A stretch of DNA of 64,000 nt from JALOOB01 sp964387985 (lineage in GTDB: Bacteria; Chloroflexota; Anaerolineae; CG2-30-64-16). The DNA lies in contig CAYLZG010000004.1 of the NCBI GenBank assembly GCA_964387985.1, positions 13,764-77,763 of the forward strand, in the 5' to 3' direction. Positions 1-8,191 of the stretch are shown piece by piece (position 1 is the stretch's first letter; each line of letters begins with the position of its first letter). The translations under genes and the position numbers were made by a program. A model generated the notes under the pieces. The model was not told the origin of the DNA. It did not search any database and saw nothing but the letters and a program-made list of their open reading frames with translations.

Positions 1-569
1 AGCTCGACCCCGCGCTCTGCAAGGATGTCCTTGTTGGCGAAGAGGCTGATCGCCGTAACCCACAGGGGCCAGGCCCAGATCTTGCCGTCCACCGTTGCCA
101 CCTGGAAGCCGCTGGGGTAGAAGTCCGTCTTGTCTTCCTCGCTCAGGAACGGCTCTATGCTTGAGAGCACGCCCTGCTTGGCATAGCGCGGCAGGTTGGG
201 GCTGGTCACGCGGAAGACGTTGATGTCGCTCTTCGCAGCCAATGCGGCCTCCAGCTTAGTGTCGCCTTCGGCCGTCCAGGGAATGCCAACGATGTTGACC
301 TTGACGTTGGGATTGTTCTGCTGGAAGATCTCGATCGCCTTGGCCGTGCTGACGGAGGTAGCATCCGTGCCACCCTCCGTGTAGCCGCGCTGGTAGAACG
401 TAAGGGTCACCTGCTTGGCTGCAGGCGCCTGGGTCGGCTCAGGCGCGGCGGGCTGCGGTTGTGCAGCAGCCGGCGCAGCCGTCGGCGCGGGCGCCGGAGC
501 TGGCGCGCAGGCCAACGCCAACTGGCTGACGACCACCAACAGGGTGATCAGGACTAACATCCGCTTCAT
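1..569 (-). CDS. ABC transporter sugar-binding lipoprotein, partial (C-terminus beyond window)
   Basis: Reading leftward from an ATG at 569 the frame stays open to the window edge, giving about 189 residues of the N-terminal half. The start has a signal peptide (MKRMLVLITLL..) ending in a lipobox-like LALAC, then a long Ala/Pro/Gln linker of the kind that tethers lipoproteins to the cell surface. Family 1 solute-binding features follow: VTLTFYQRG, AIEIFQQNNPNVKV and WPLWVTAISLFANK. It should deliver a sugar to an ABC permease encoded further left. An AAGGAGAAC ribosome site lies upstream. Its position after the GntR, NamZ, GNAT and deacetylase genes suggests an amino sugar or muropeptide ligand; the ligand itself cannot be read from sequence. 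Confidence 0.9.
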   Translation of the reverse strand, partial: MKRMLVLITLLVVVSQLALACAPAPAPAPTAAPAAAQPQPAAPEPTQAPAAKQVTLTFYQRGYTEGGTDATSVSTAKAIEIFQQNNPNVKVNIVGIPWTAEGDTKLEAALAAKSDINVFRVTSPNLPRYAKQGVLSSIEPFLSEEDKTDFYPSGFQVATVDGKIWAWPLWVTAISLFANKDILAERGVE

Positions 570-657
570 CGTGTTGTTCTCCTTCCTTGGGTTGAAAAAT
601 GTGATCATGGTGTTAATCGATCGTTCGGTTGTGCTGCGATCTGACCTCCTTCTGGCA

Positions 658-1389
658 TCAACCGGTCTCGGGTGCAAAACCGGGCAGATAGCTCACGCGC
701 TGCACCCAGGACCCGGTCGGGACCATCAACGCGACCGCTTTACGAAAGCCGCCCAGGCAGCCGCGCATCGTGCCGAGGGCGTCGTAGAAATCGAGGTAGC
801 GAAAAGTGGACACGCCACCCCGCATCAGCTCGTGGGAGCGCAGGACCTCCAGGTAACGGTCCCACACATCGCTCACGTCGACATACAGATCGGCCCGCCA
901 TCCATCCGTGTCCTCCCAGTTCTCAGCGAAATAGAGGCTGCGGACGCGATGGGCGGGATGACTGCGCTCGATGGCCGGCAGCGCCGCGTAGAAGATGGCG
1001 TCTCGCACGATCTCGTGGGTTGCGATGTGATCCTTGTGCATGCTGCCCCGCCAATGCGTCAGGATCGCGGTGGGGCGCAGTTCGCGGATCAGATCACAGA
1101 CCGCCCTTTTGATCTCCTCCGTGGGAAACAACTCGCCGTCGCTATGGGGCAGCACCACCAGTTCCGCGTCCATCAGCCTTGCAGATTCGGTCACTTCCCT
1201 CCTGCGCTGATCCGCATAGACGGCAGCCGGCAACGCGGGGTGGCCTGCCTCGCCCAGCGTCATGTGGACGATACTCGCACGGTGGCCGGCGCGCGTGTGC
1301 TTCAGCACCAACGCGGCGGCCATGTTCTCGGCATCCCCCGCGTGCGCGGCAATGACCATTAAATGTCCGGACGAAGCAAGCTCACTCAT
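658..1389 (-). CDS. PIG-L/LmbE family deacetylase
   Basis: The 243-residue protein starts at MSELASSG; its ATG overlaps the stop of the GNAT gene as ATGA (1386-1389), so translation is probably coupled. Members of this family are zinc-dependent hydrolases that remove N-acetyl groups from GlcNAc-containing substrates. The first zinc motif is HAGDAE near residue 15, a variant of the usual HPDDE that keeps the His and the second Asp. The second is HKDH near residue 110, preceded by THWRGSM. Position in a cluster with a muramidase-family gene, a GNAT and a sugar-binding protein suggests amino-sugar processing. Substrate is an inference. Confidence 0.85.
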   Translation of the reverse strand: MSELASSGHLMVIAAHAGDAENMAAALVLKHTRAGHRASIVHMTLGEAGHPALPAAVYADQRRREVTESARLMDAELVVLPHSDGELFPTEEIKRAVCDLIRELRPTAILTHWRGSMHKDHIATHEIVRDAIFYAALPAIERSHPAHRVRSLYFAENWEDTDGWRADLYVDVSDVWDRYLEVLRSHELMRGGVSTFRYLDFYDALGTMRGCLGGFRKAVALMVPTGSWVQRVSYLPGFAPETG

Positions 1390-2324
1390 CGCAGCTCGAT
1401 CTGCATGACTGCAAACTGCCGGATCTCCCGAAAGCCGGCCAAGGCGTAGAGCCGTGCCGCGTCGCGGCCTGTCCAAAGAAACCAGGCGCAGTGAAAGCCC
1501 TGCGCCAGCGCGCTTTCCAGGCAGCGGAACAGGAGCAGCCGGCCGATTCCCTTGCCGCGCAACTCAGGCAGCACCCCAAAGGGCCCAAAACGCTCGCGGC
1601 GCTGCTGGCAATAACCGGCGATGCGCCCGCCGTAAGTGGCGACAAGAAAGACGATATCGTCCGCGCCCGGTCCGAACAAGGCCGACAGGTATTCCTGTGC
1701 GAAGCGATACCAATCCCAGCCAAACGTGTGCTGGATGAACGGCATCAGCTCGGGCAGGTCGGCCGGCGCCACCGGGCGCACGCACACTCCCTCCTCGGCC
1801 AACCGCGCGGCCAGATCGGGTATCCCGAGAGGCGGGCGGAAGCCGGTCAGGTCCGCGACCATCGAGATGGGCGACGAGACTCGCTGCCATCCTCCCGCGG
1901 TCAGGAAGGCCAGCGCCTCCCCGTAGGCCTCCACGTCCACACCCGGGATAAAGTAGTTGGGCGTGTAAGGGGAGATCAGCACCCGCCGCCGCCCCAGCCC
2001 TCTCAACCGGCGCAGCGCGGCATCGAAGAGCGCGCGACCGATTCCCTGGCGGCGCCTTCCATCTGCGACACCGAATGCCGTGATCCAGCCCAGCTCCGGT
2101 TCCAGGCCCTGGCCGAAAAGCGGCACCTGCCGCGCCAGGGAGAGCGCGAAGCCGGTGATTGCGCCCCCTTCGTCCGCCACCAACAGCCCATCGGGACTGA
2201 AATTCGGATCCAGGAGCACCTTCGTGCGAAAGGTTGTAGCGTTGATCGGGTCATGCGTCAGCGTCGCGTTCCACAGCGCCAGCAGCGCGGCTTCGTCCGC
2301 TCCGCGATACGAACGGATCTCCAT
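1386..2324 (-). CDS. Two-domain GNAT N-acetyltransferase
   Basis: This 312-residue protein (start MEIRSYRG) has two GNAT folds in tandem. The first has the acetyl-CoA loop RRRQGIGRAL near residue 100, the second has ELRGKGIGRLL near residue 265. It could be mistaken for the C-terminal half of one long fused protein, because the damaged muramidase gene upstream happens to stay open into the same frame. Its own ATG at 2324 lies five bases after the true muramidase stop (2330-2332). The acceptor is unknown. In an amino-sugar cluster a glucosamine or muramic acid acceptor is possible, since dual-GNAT glucosamine acetyltransferases are known in clostridia, but this is only an inference. Confidence 0.8.
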   Translation of the reverse strand: MEIRSYRGADEAALLALWNATLTHDPINATTFRTKVLLDPNFSPDGLLVADEGGAITGFALSLARQVPLFGQGLEPELGWITAFGVADGRRRQGIGRALFDAALRRLRGLGRRRVLISPYTPNYFIPGVDVEAYGEALAFLTAGGWQRVSSPISMVADLTGFRPPLGIPDLAARLAEEGVCVRPVAPADLPELMPFIQHTFGWDWYRFAQEYLSALFGPGADDIVFLVATYGGRIAGYCQQRRERFGPFGVLPELRGKGIGRLLLFRCLESALAQGFHCAWFLWTGRDAARLYALAGFREIRQFAVMQIELR

Positions 2325-2329
2325 CGCGC

Positions 2330-3395
2330 TCAACCGTAGCACAGATAGGGCTGCCGCGCTTCCAGGAACGCAGCGGCAACAGTGGACCAACCTGCGACCA
2401 GGCCTGCCACGGATGCAACCGCAAGGAGTCCTTCCCGGAGCGCGGCATCGCCTGTCAGCAGGTCGAAATGCGGCGGGAGGCCCTCCCAGCTGGACGCCAG
2501 GAACTCGAAGCGATCGGGCGCCTGGCCGCGGCACGCGGCCACGACGTGCAGCCCTGTCTCCACCGGACGGAACGCCAGCCGGTCGGTGACATGCACCTGA
2601 ATGCCTCCACAGGTGACCCCGGCATGCTTGCTGGCCGACGGGACAAAGTACGTGGGGCGGAAGCGCACACCCGGCAACGCCAACCGGTTGAGAGCCTGTG
2701 CCAATGCATGGCCATCCAACCAGGGCGCGCCAACCACCTCGACTGGGGTAGTCGTGCCCCGCCCCGGTCGCATCGAACCACATGGCGCGGCGCCAGCCGG
2801 CCATCCCGACCACCTCCAGGTCAGCGCCCAAGCGGTATTCCGTATTGAAGTAGCGCGCCAGCTCAGCCACCGTCATGCCGTGCCGGATGGGAATGGGTGC
2901 GATGCCGACGAAAGACTCGAGGCCGGGCGCCAACAACGGCCCTTCCACGGTCACTCCGCCGATGGGGTTGGGTCGGTCCAGCACGATGACGCTGCGGCCG
3001 TAACGTCCCGCGGCAGCCAGGACGTGATAGAGCGTGCTGATGAAGGTATAGAAGCGGACACCCACATCCTGTACATCGAAGACGAGCACATCCACGCCGG
3101 CAAGCATGCCCGCCGTAGGCTCACGGTTCGCGCCGTAGAGGCTGAAGACCGGCAGCCCGGTGCGATGGTCATGCGCGTCTCCCACGGCCTCGCCGTCGGC
3201 CACCGAGCCGTCGAACCCATGCTCGGGCCCGAACAGCGCGGTCAGGCGTACGCCAGCCTCCAGGAGCGCGTCCAAGGACGACGACAGGTCAGGCAGAACC
3301 GCGGCAGGATGTGTCACCAGGCCGGCTCGTCGCCCGGCCAATAGGGCGCCACCCTCAGCCACCAGCCGCGCCAGTCCCGTCTCAACAGTTTGCAT
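2330..3395 (-). pseudogene. namZ: NamZ/DUF1343 exo-beta-N-acetylmuramidase, internal deletion with frame change
   Basis: The N-terminal part is clear NamZ: GPEHGFDG near residue 50, VFDVQDVGVRFYT near 105, LDRPNPIGG near 140 and PIRHGMT near 170. The frame then runs DATG into unrelated residues. The expected continuation resumes in another frame with RGTTTPVEVVGAPWLDG and reads to a stop at 2330. The block that family members carry between these points (a PSPN..YPG..EGTN.SEG region, roughly 35 residues) is absent, so this is a deletion of about 100 bases at roughly 2755-2766 and not a single-base slip. NamZ releases MurNAc from peptidoglycan fragments. Either the gene is dead or the assembly has collapsed here; reads would decide. 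Confidence 0.8.
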
Positions 3396-3448
3396 AAATG
3401 CCCTTCATCGCCACTCATGGGCTGCAGCCACCGTGCGCTTCCCAGGGA

Positions 3449-4198
3449 TCAGCTGGTCTCGCCCCTGGACCGCAGAATGGAATGGAAAACGAAGCGATCG
3501 CCCCGGTAGCTGGAAAGAACCCACTCCACCGGAGTGCCGTCCACAGTCCTCGACAGCCGCTGCATCTTCAACACTGCAGACGGCGATGCCAGCACCAGCA
3601 GCTCGAGCTCGCGCGGGTCCGCCAGCACTGCCTCGATGCTCTGTTCAGCACTGGTCAAAACAAGCTCGTAATCGCTGGCCAGCACCTCATATAGCGATTC
3701 TACAGAGAAGTCATGAGAGAAGATGCCGGGCACACGGGCCGCAGGCAGATAGGCGGACTCAACCGCGAGGGGGATGCCATCGGAAAACCGCACACGGACG
3801 AGCAGCGCTACGGGCGCGCCCAAGGCCAACCCCAACGCCGCGGCAACGTCCACTCCGGCCGGCAGAGTGCGGGCCTCCAAGACACGGCTGGACGGTCTGC
3901 CACCGCGCCCGCGCACATCCTCGCTGAAGCCGCTCAGCGACTGTGACTGCTGGTCGATCTTGGGCTCGGCCACAAAGGTGCCCTTGCCGACGCGCGCATA
4001 TGCCGCGCCATGCCACACCATCGCCTGGAGAGCCTGGCGCGCGGTCATACGGCTCACATGAAATGTCTCGGACAGCTCGCGTTCGGAGGGCAGGCGCTGG
4101 TGTGCCTGCAACTGGCCGGCCTGGATCTGGGCCGTCAGTGCATTCTTGATCTGAAGATAGAGCGGGTCGGAGGTTTCGCGCTGCAGTTGCATAGGCAC
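3449..4198 (-). CDS. GntR family regulator, HutC/UTRA type (DasR/NagR-like)
   Basis: A 249-residue regulator with an N-terminal winged helix (residues about 10-76, with LPSERELSETFHVSRMTARQAL and a wing GKGTFV) and a C-terminal UTRA effector domain (about 90-240, including GIPLAVESAYLP and FVFHSIL). This is the architecture of NagR and DasR, which sense amino-sugar phosphates. It is the first gene of the minus-strand cluster that goes on to namZ, 53 bases downstream. A strong promoter and a palindrome close to the DasR/NagR consensus lie directly upstream, so autoregulation together with control of the amino-sugar genes is likely. The effector is an inference. Confidence 0.9.
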   Translation of the reverse strand: MPMQLQRETSDPLYLQIKNALTAQIQAGQLQAHQRLPSERELSETFHVSRMTARQALQAMVWHGAAYARVGKGTFVAEPKIDQQSQSLSGFSEDVRGRGGRPSSRVLEARTLPAGVDVAAALGLALGAPVALLVRVRFSDGIPLAVESAYLPAARVPGIFSHDFSVESLYEVLASDYELVLTSAEQSIEAVLADPRELELLVLASPSAVLKMQRLSRTVDGTPVEWVLSSYRGDRFVFHSILRSRGETS

Positions 4199-4210
4199 CT
4201 GTGCATGTCA

Positions 4211-4225
4211 ACTGGTCTATACCAC
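4211..4225 (-). promoter_or_regulatory. Candidate DasR/NagR-type operator
   Basis: The sequence ACTGGTCTATACCAC contains the inverted repeat TGGT-CTAT-ACCA. It differs by one central base from the published DasR responsive element core TGGTCTAGACCA and is close to the NagR/YvoA type TGGTATAGACCA. It sits between the -10 box and the start codon of the GntR gene, about where transcription should begin, which is a repressing position. Confidence 0.7.
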
Positions 4226-4232
4226 CGTGTCC

Positions 4233-4261
4233 AGTCTAGCACTTTCGGGGGCCATTGTCAA
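4233..4261 (-). promoter_or_regulatory. Sigma-70 type promoter for the GntR-namZ cluster
   Basis: On the minus strand, a perfect -35 TTGACA (4256-4261) is followed after 17 bases by a -10 TAGACT (4233-4238). Transcription would start near 4226, over the operator palindrome. Confidence 0.75.
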
Positions 4262-4278
4262 TAGTTTTTTGAGGTAAG

Positions 4279-4307
4279 GCTCCGCACGATGCGGCACCAT
4301 GCGGAGC
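4279..4307 (-). terminator. Hairpin between pfkB-like gene and GntR promoter
   Basis: Eight-base arms GCTCCGCA and TGCGGAGC enclose a 13-base loop just after the kinase gene. There is no U tract on the minus transcript, so it is a weak candidate terminator separating the kinase unit from the GntR unit. Confidence 0.35.
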
Positions 4308-4327
4308 GGGCGCTCGCAGAAACGAAC

Positions 4328-5407
4328 TCAGATCGGGGCAGAAGAGTTGAACGACCGGCCGTCGGCTTTCTCGCGCCACAGCTCTAGCATCTGGCGCCGC
4401 GACGCGGTGCCGGTCGTTCCCAGCTGGCGCGCCGTGACCCCGGCCGCCAGGCATCCCACCTCGGCCGCCTCGGCGACCGTCGCACCCGCGCACAGTGCGG
4501 CCGTGATCCCCGCCATCGCCGCATCCTCGGCTCCGACGATATCGATCGGCCCCCGCGCCGGGCTGGCCGGCACCAGGGTCGGCCCCTCCGCATGAAACAC
4601 CAGGATCCCCCGGCTGCCCAACGTCAGAAACACGGGCTGCCCGTTCTTGCGATAGAGCTGGCTGCCGGCTGACTCGATCAGCTCGCGATCCAGCTCCCAA
4701 TCAGGATCTGGGTCGCCGCGCCACCGTGCGCCCGGCGCCACCGCCCTAACCGCCTCGCGCGCGTTCGGTTTAATCAGCACATCGGGAAAAAGCCCGATGC
4801 GCGCGCGGGAATCAGCGACGAACGCGACCTCGCTGTAGGTCTGGGCCAGGATGCCCAACTCGTCCCGCACCCGCTCGGTGATGACCCCGCAGTCTTCCTC
4901 CGGCACCTGATCCGCGATGATCACGCCGTGAACGCGCGGCAGCAGCCCGCGCAGGACGCGGATGACCTGGTCCCCAGCTTCGCGCGGCAGCGGTCCCCGG
5001 TTCTTGATATCCAGCCGGTTCAGCTCGCGCAGGGCACCCCCGCGCAAGCGCAGCATCGGCTTTGTGCAGGTAGGCGTAAAGCGGTCGGCGCGGATCACCA
5101 AGCCATCCACATTTACACCTGTCGCATCCAGCCCGCGAAGCAGATCGAAGCCCTCGCCATCGTCGCCCACCACACCGACCGCGATCACCTCAACGCCCAT
5201 CGCGCGAAGGTTGTTCGTCACCGTGCCGGCCGCACCCGGGCTGGTCAGCACCTCGACCACCTGGTACGCGTCGAGCCCGGTCTCCAACGATGGCTCGGCC
5301 AGCGCCTGGTCGATGATGAGGCGTCTCTCCAGGAAGAAATCGCCGACGACAAGGATTCGCTTCTGCGTACCCTGCGCCAGGATCAGGTCGAGTCGATCCA
5401 GGTTCAT
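4328..5407 (-). CDS. PfkB family carbohydrate kinase
   Basis: The 359-residue protein opens with the nucleotide-sugar kinase pattern ILVVGDFFLERRL and GAAGTVTNNLRAMGVEV, as in the ribokinase/HldE-N group. The C-terminal ATP motif, usually GAGD, reads GAEDAAMAG near residue 295: the catalytic Asp is kept and the second Gly of the anion hole is replaced by Glu. Substrate cannot be assigned. The start codon lies one base after the araB-like stop, so the two kinases form an operon and may act on successive or alternative sugars. Confidence 0.85.
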   Translation of the reverse strand: MNLDRLDLILAQGTQKRILVVGDFFLERRLIIDQALAEPSLETGLDAYQVVEVLTSPGAAGTVTNNLRAMGVEVIAVGVVGDDGEGFDLLRGLDATGVNVDGLVIRADRFTPTCTKPMLRLRGGALRELNRLDIKNRGPLPREAGDQVIRVLRGLLPRVHGVIIADQVPEEDCGVITERVRDELGILAQTYSEVAFVADSRARIGLFPDVLIKPNAREAVRAVAPGARWRGDPDPDWELDRELIESAGSQLYRKNGQPVFLTLGSRGILVFHAEGPTLVPASPARGPIDIVGAEDAAMAGITAALCAGATVAEAAEVGCLAAGVTARQLGTTGTASRRQMLELWREKADGRSFNSSAPI

Positions 5408-5408
5408 A

Positions 5409-7085
5409 TTATGCGCGGACCTCTGCCTTCAACGCCTTCAGCCGCTTCATCACATCGTTCGCTCCCCGGCCGTAGTAATCATGCAGCAGCATATACTCAG
5501 CGAAGAGGCGGTCGTACACGACCTTTGCCGCAGGGTCCGGCGTGTATGCCTCATCGCGCAGGGATGCCATCGCACGGGTCGCATCGAAGATGGTGTCGTA
5601 GCCACCGGCCGCCTTGCCTGCCGCAACCGCGCCGTGCATTGCCGAGCCGAGTGCTCCACCCTGGTGCGTTCCCGCCACCTTGATGGGCCGGCCCGTCACA
5701 TCCGCGTAGATCTGCATCAACAGTCGGTTCCGGTCCGGCAGGCCGCCGGTCGCCACGATCTCGTGCACCGGCACGTCGTTGTCCTGGAACGCCTCAATGA
5801 TCACCCGGGTGCCGTAAGCGGTCGCCTCAATCAACGCGCGATAGATCTCCTCGGGCTTGGTCAGTAGCGTCATGCCCAACATCATGCCCGTCAGGTCCAC
5901 GTCCACCAGCACGCTGCGGTTGCCGTTCCACCAGTCCAGCGCCAGGAGGCCGCTCTCGCCCGGCTTGAGCTGAGCCGCGCGTTCTTCCAGCAGCTCGTGA
6001 ACGCTAACGCCGCGGGCTTCTGCCTCGCGCTCGTAAGTTGCGGGCACGCAGTTCTCCGTGAACCAGGCGAAATGGTCGCCCACGCATGACTGCCCCGCCT
6101 CATAGCCGTAGAAGCCCGGAATGATGCCATCCTGCACGTAGCCGCACATGCCCGGCACAATGCGCTCCTCGGTCCCCAATACCATGTGGCAGTTGGACGT
6201 GCCCATGATGATGACCATGCGCCCGGCCTCGTTGACCGAAGCCGCGGGCACGGCCACATGCGCATCGACGTTGGCCACCGCAACCGCGATGCCGGGACGC
6301 AAACCGGTCCATTGGGCAGCCTGCTCGGTCAGCCCGCCGGCCTTCTGGCCCAGCTCCGCGATCTCACGCGAGAGCTTCTCGTCGACGAAGTTCTCCAGGC
6401 GGGGGTCCAGCACCTTGAAGAAAGCGGCGGGCGGAAACCCGTGCTCCTTGGACCAGATGCCCTTGTACCCAGCGGTCGTCAGATTGCGCGTCTCGCGTCC
6501 CGTAAGTTGCCAGACGACCCAATCCGCAGCCTCGATCAGCCGGTCGGCAGCCGCATAAATCTGGGGATCTTCGTCGAGGATCTGCCATGCCTTGGGCACG
6601 AACCACTCTGATGAGATCTTGCCGCCGTAACGGCGGAGAAAGTCATAACCTTCGCGCGCCGCGATCTCGTTGGGCCTGTTCGCCTGGGGCTGCGCCGCGT
6701 GGTGCTTCCACAGCTTGACCCAGGCATGCGGCCGGCTGCGAAATTCGGGCAGAAAGCAGAGCGGCGTGCCGTCGGTCTTCACCGGCAGCATCGTGCAGGC
6801 CGTAAAGTCGATGCCCAGGCCGATCACGTCGTCCGGGCTGACGCCGCTTTGCGCCAGGACGGCCGGAATGGCCTGCTTGAAGACCTCCAGGTAGTCGTTG
6901 GGATCCTGGAGCGCCCAGTCCGGCTCCAGCCGCGCGCCGCCAGCATCCGCAGGCAGGCGCTCGTCGATCACGCCGTTTGCATAAGGATGGACGTACGTCG
7001 CGACCTCGCGGCCATCCTCAACCGCTACGAGGAGCGCCCGGCCGGATTCGGTGCCGAAGTCGATGCCGATAGTGTATTTGCTCAT
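5409..7085 (-). CDS. araB: Ribulokinase-like FGGY carbohydrate kinase
   Basis: At 558 residues this matches the length of AraB ribulokinases. The N-terminus IGIDFGTESGRALLV is the FGGY phosphate motif, followed by GIDFTACTMLPV near residue 90, the MGTSNCHMVLG segment near 290 and the ATP-site pattern VATGGLPDRNRLLMQIYADV near 445. It would phosphorylate L-ribulose or a related ketopentose with ATP in the cytoplasm. No araA or araD is in the window, so arabinose use is not shown. It precedes the PfkB kinase gene by a single base. A GAGG ribosome site is upstream of the ATG. Confidence 0.9.
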   Translation of the reverse strand: MSKYTIGIDFGTESGRALLVAVEDGREVATYVHPYANGVIDERLPADAGGARLEPDWALQDPNDYLEVFKQAIPAVLAQSGVSPDDVIGLGIDFTACTMLPVKTDGTPLCFLPEFRSRPHAWVKLWKHHAAQPQANRPNEIAAREGYDFLRRYGGKISSEWFVPKAWQILDEDPQIYAAADRLIEAADWVVWQLTGRETRNLTTAGYKGIWSKEHGFPPAAFFKVLDPRLENFVDEKLSREIAELGQKAGGLTEQAAQWTGLRPGIAVAVANVDAHVAVPAASVNEAGRMVIIMGTSNCHMVLGTEERIVPGMCGYVQDGIIPGFYGYEAGQSCVGDHFAWFTENCVPATYEREAEARGVSVHELLEERAAQLKPGESGLLALDWWNGNRSVLVDVDLTGMMLGMTLLTKPEEIYRALIEATAYGTRVIIEAFQDNDVPVHEIVATGGLPDRNRLLMQIYADVTGRPIKVAGTHQGGALGSAMHGAVAAGKAAGGYDTIFDATRAMASLRDEAYTPDPAAKVVYDRLFAEYMLLHDYYGRGANDVMKRLKALKAEVRA

Positions 7086-7114
7086 GCTTATACCTCGTCG
7101 CAGATGATGAAAAC

Positions 7115-7666
7115 CTACCAGACGATCTTCAATCGGGCGAGCATCGCCTCACGAGCGATCTGCCCATTCCAGACGTCGCGGATGTAGCCCTGCCGGTCGA
7201 TTATGAATGAAGTGGGCAGGGGTCGCACCTGATAAACCTCAGACATGACATGCCCGTCCGTGTCCAACAAAATGGGAAAGCCCAGGTTCCGCTCACGCAC
7301 GAACGGAACGACCGATTCGGCGTCTTCCTGCAGGTTGACACCCAGGACGACCAGCCCCTGCGACTCTCCGTAGGTGCGATAGAGCGCATCAAGATCGGGC
7401 ATCTCGGCCTCGCAAGGCGGACACCAGGTGGCCCAGAAGTTGAGCAGGACCACCTTACCGCGCAGGTCAGCCATGCGCACCGAGCCGCCATCCAGGGTTG
7501 GGAGCGTGAAGTCCGGCGCGACCGCCTGCGAGGCGCCGGACATTGCGGGACTCGATTGCTCCGCCACTTGCTGCCACCGGGCCCACACGCGCCACAATCC
7601 CAGCGCTGCCGTAAGCACCGTCAAAGCCAACAGAACGATGAGAGCGATCGAAGGTTGCTTGGGCAT
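7115..7666 (-). CDS. TlpA/ResA-like thioredoxin, membrane anchored
   Basis: A 183-residue protein starting MPKQPSIAL. One hydrophobic N-terminal segment (about residues 5-28) anchors it, and the thioredoxin domain faces outward. APDFTLPTLDGG and LLNFWATWCPPCEAEMPDL carry the redox WCPPC, and the cis-Pro region reads RPLPTSFII. Such proteins reduce disulfides in extracytoplasmic partners, often cytochrome c apoproteins. No cytochrome maturation gene is adjacent, so the partner is unknown. Confidence 0.9.
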   Translation of the reverse strand: MPKQPSIALIVLLALTVLTAALGLWRVWARWQQVAEQSSPAMSGASQAVAPDFTLPTLDGGSVRMADLRGKVVLLNFWATWCPPCEAEMPDLDALYRTYGESQGLVVLGVNLQEDAESVVPFVRERNLGFPILLDTDGHVMSEVYQVRPLPTSFIIDRQGYIRDVWNGQIAREAMLARLKIVW

Positions 7667-7711
7667 CTCAGAACAGGCAGCTGTAGACTGCCACTCCACA
7701 GCCGGAGCCCA

Positions 7712-8143
7712 CTACTCAGCAGCCGGCTGCGCGGCTTCTACACGGCAGGAGCGCGTCACGGTGGCAACTCCGCGAACCGTCGCGATCGCGCCGCAGTACG
7801 TGCTTTCCGACAGTTCGGCCGCGCGTTCCAGAGCCTTCAGATCCACATCCCCGTACGCTACGTACTCCAGGTGGATGCTTGTGTATTTTTTGGGATGCTC
7901 GGGCGAACGCTCGAACGTGGCGAAAATCTTCAAGTCCTGAACATCCTGGCGCTTCTTCTTCAGGATGCTCATCACGTCCATCGCCGTGCAGCCCATGAGG
8001 CCGATCAAGAGCACCTCCATAGGGCGCGCGGCCGAGTCATGACCGCCGACTTCAGGCGCTGCATCCATGACAACTTCGTGCCCCGAAGCGCCCTTGCCCA
8101 CGAACTTCATATCCTGCATCCACGCCAACTGCGCTGTTCCCAT
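7712..8143 (-). CDS. OsmC/YhfA family protein
   Basis: The 143-residue protein begins at MGTAQLAW; an AGGAAAGGGG ribosome site eight bases upstream chooses this start over the longer alternative at 8164. Two conserved cysteines of the OsmC fold are present, in LIGLMGCTAMDV near residue 51 and in STYCGAIATV near residue 118. OsmC-type proteins detoxify organic hydroperoxides; the YhfA subgroup has no assigned substrate. It follows the GT28 gene by 48 bases on the same strand. Confidence 0.85.
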   Translation of the reverse strand: MGTAQLAWMQDMKFVGKGASGHEVVMDAAPEVGGHDSAARPMEVLLIGLMGCTAMDVMSILKKKRQDVQDLKIFATFERSPEHPKKYTSIHLEYVAYGDVDLKALERAAELSESTYCGAIATVRGVATVTRSCRVEAAQPAAE

Positions 8144-8191
8144 GATACGACCCCTTTCCTGCAATCTCTTTTCTCAAGATGCTTTGTACTG

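Noticed and set aside
415..1362. 315-codon plus-strand frame
   Set aside because: Antisense to the lipoprotein linker and PIG-L gene; Ala/Gly repeats at its start mirror the lipoprotein's Ala/Pro linker.
1386..3395. One 669-codon NamZ-GNAT fusion protein
   Set aside because: The middle 100 or so residues are Arg/Gly/Pro/Cys-rich shadow sequence while the true NamZ C-terminus is in another frame with its own stop at 2330, and the GNAT has its own ATG.
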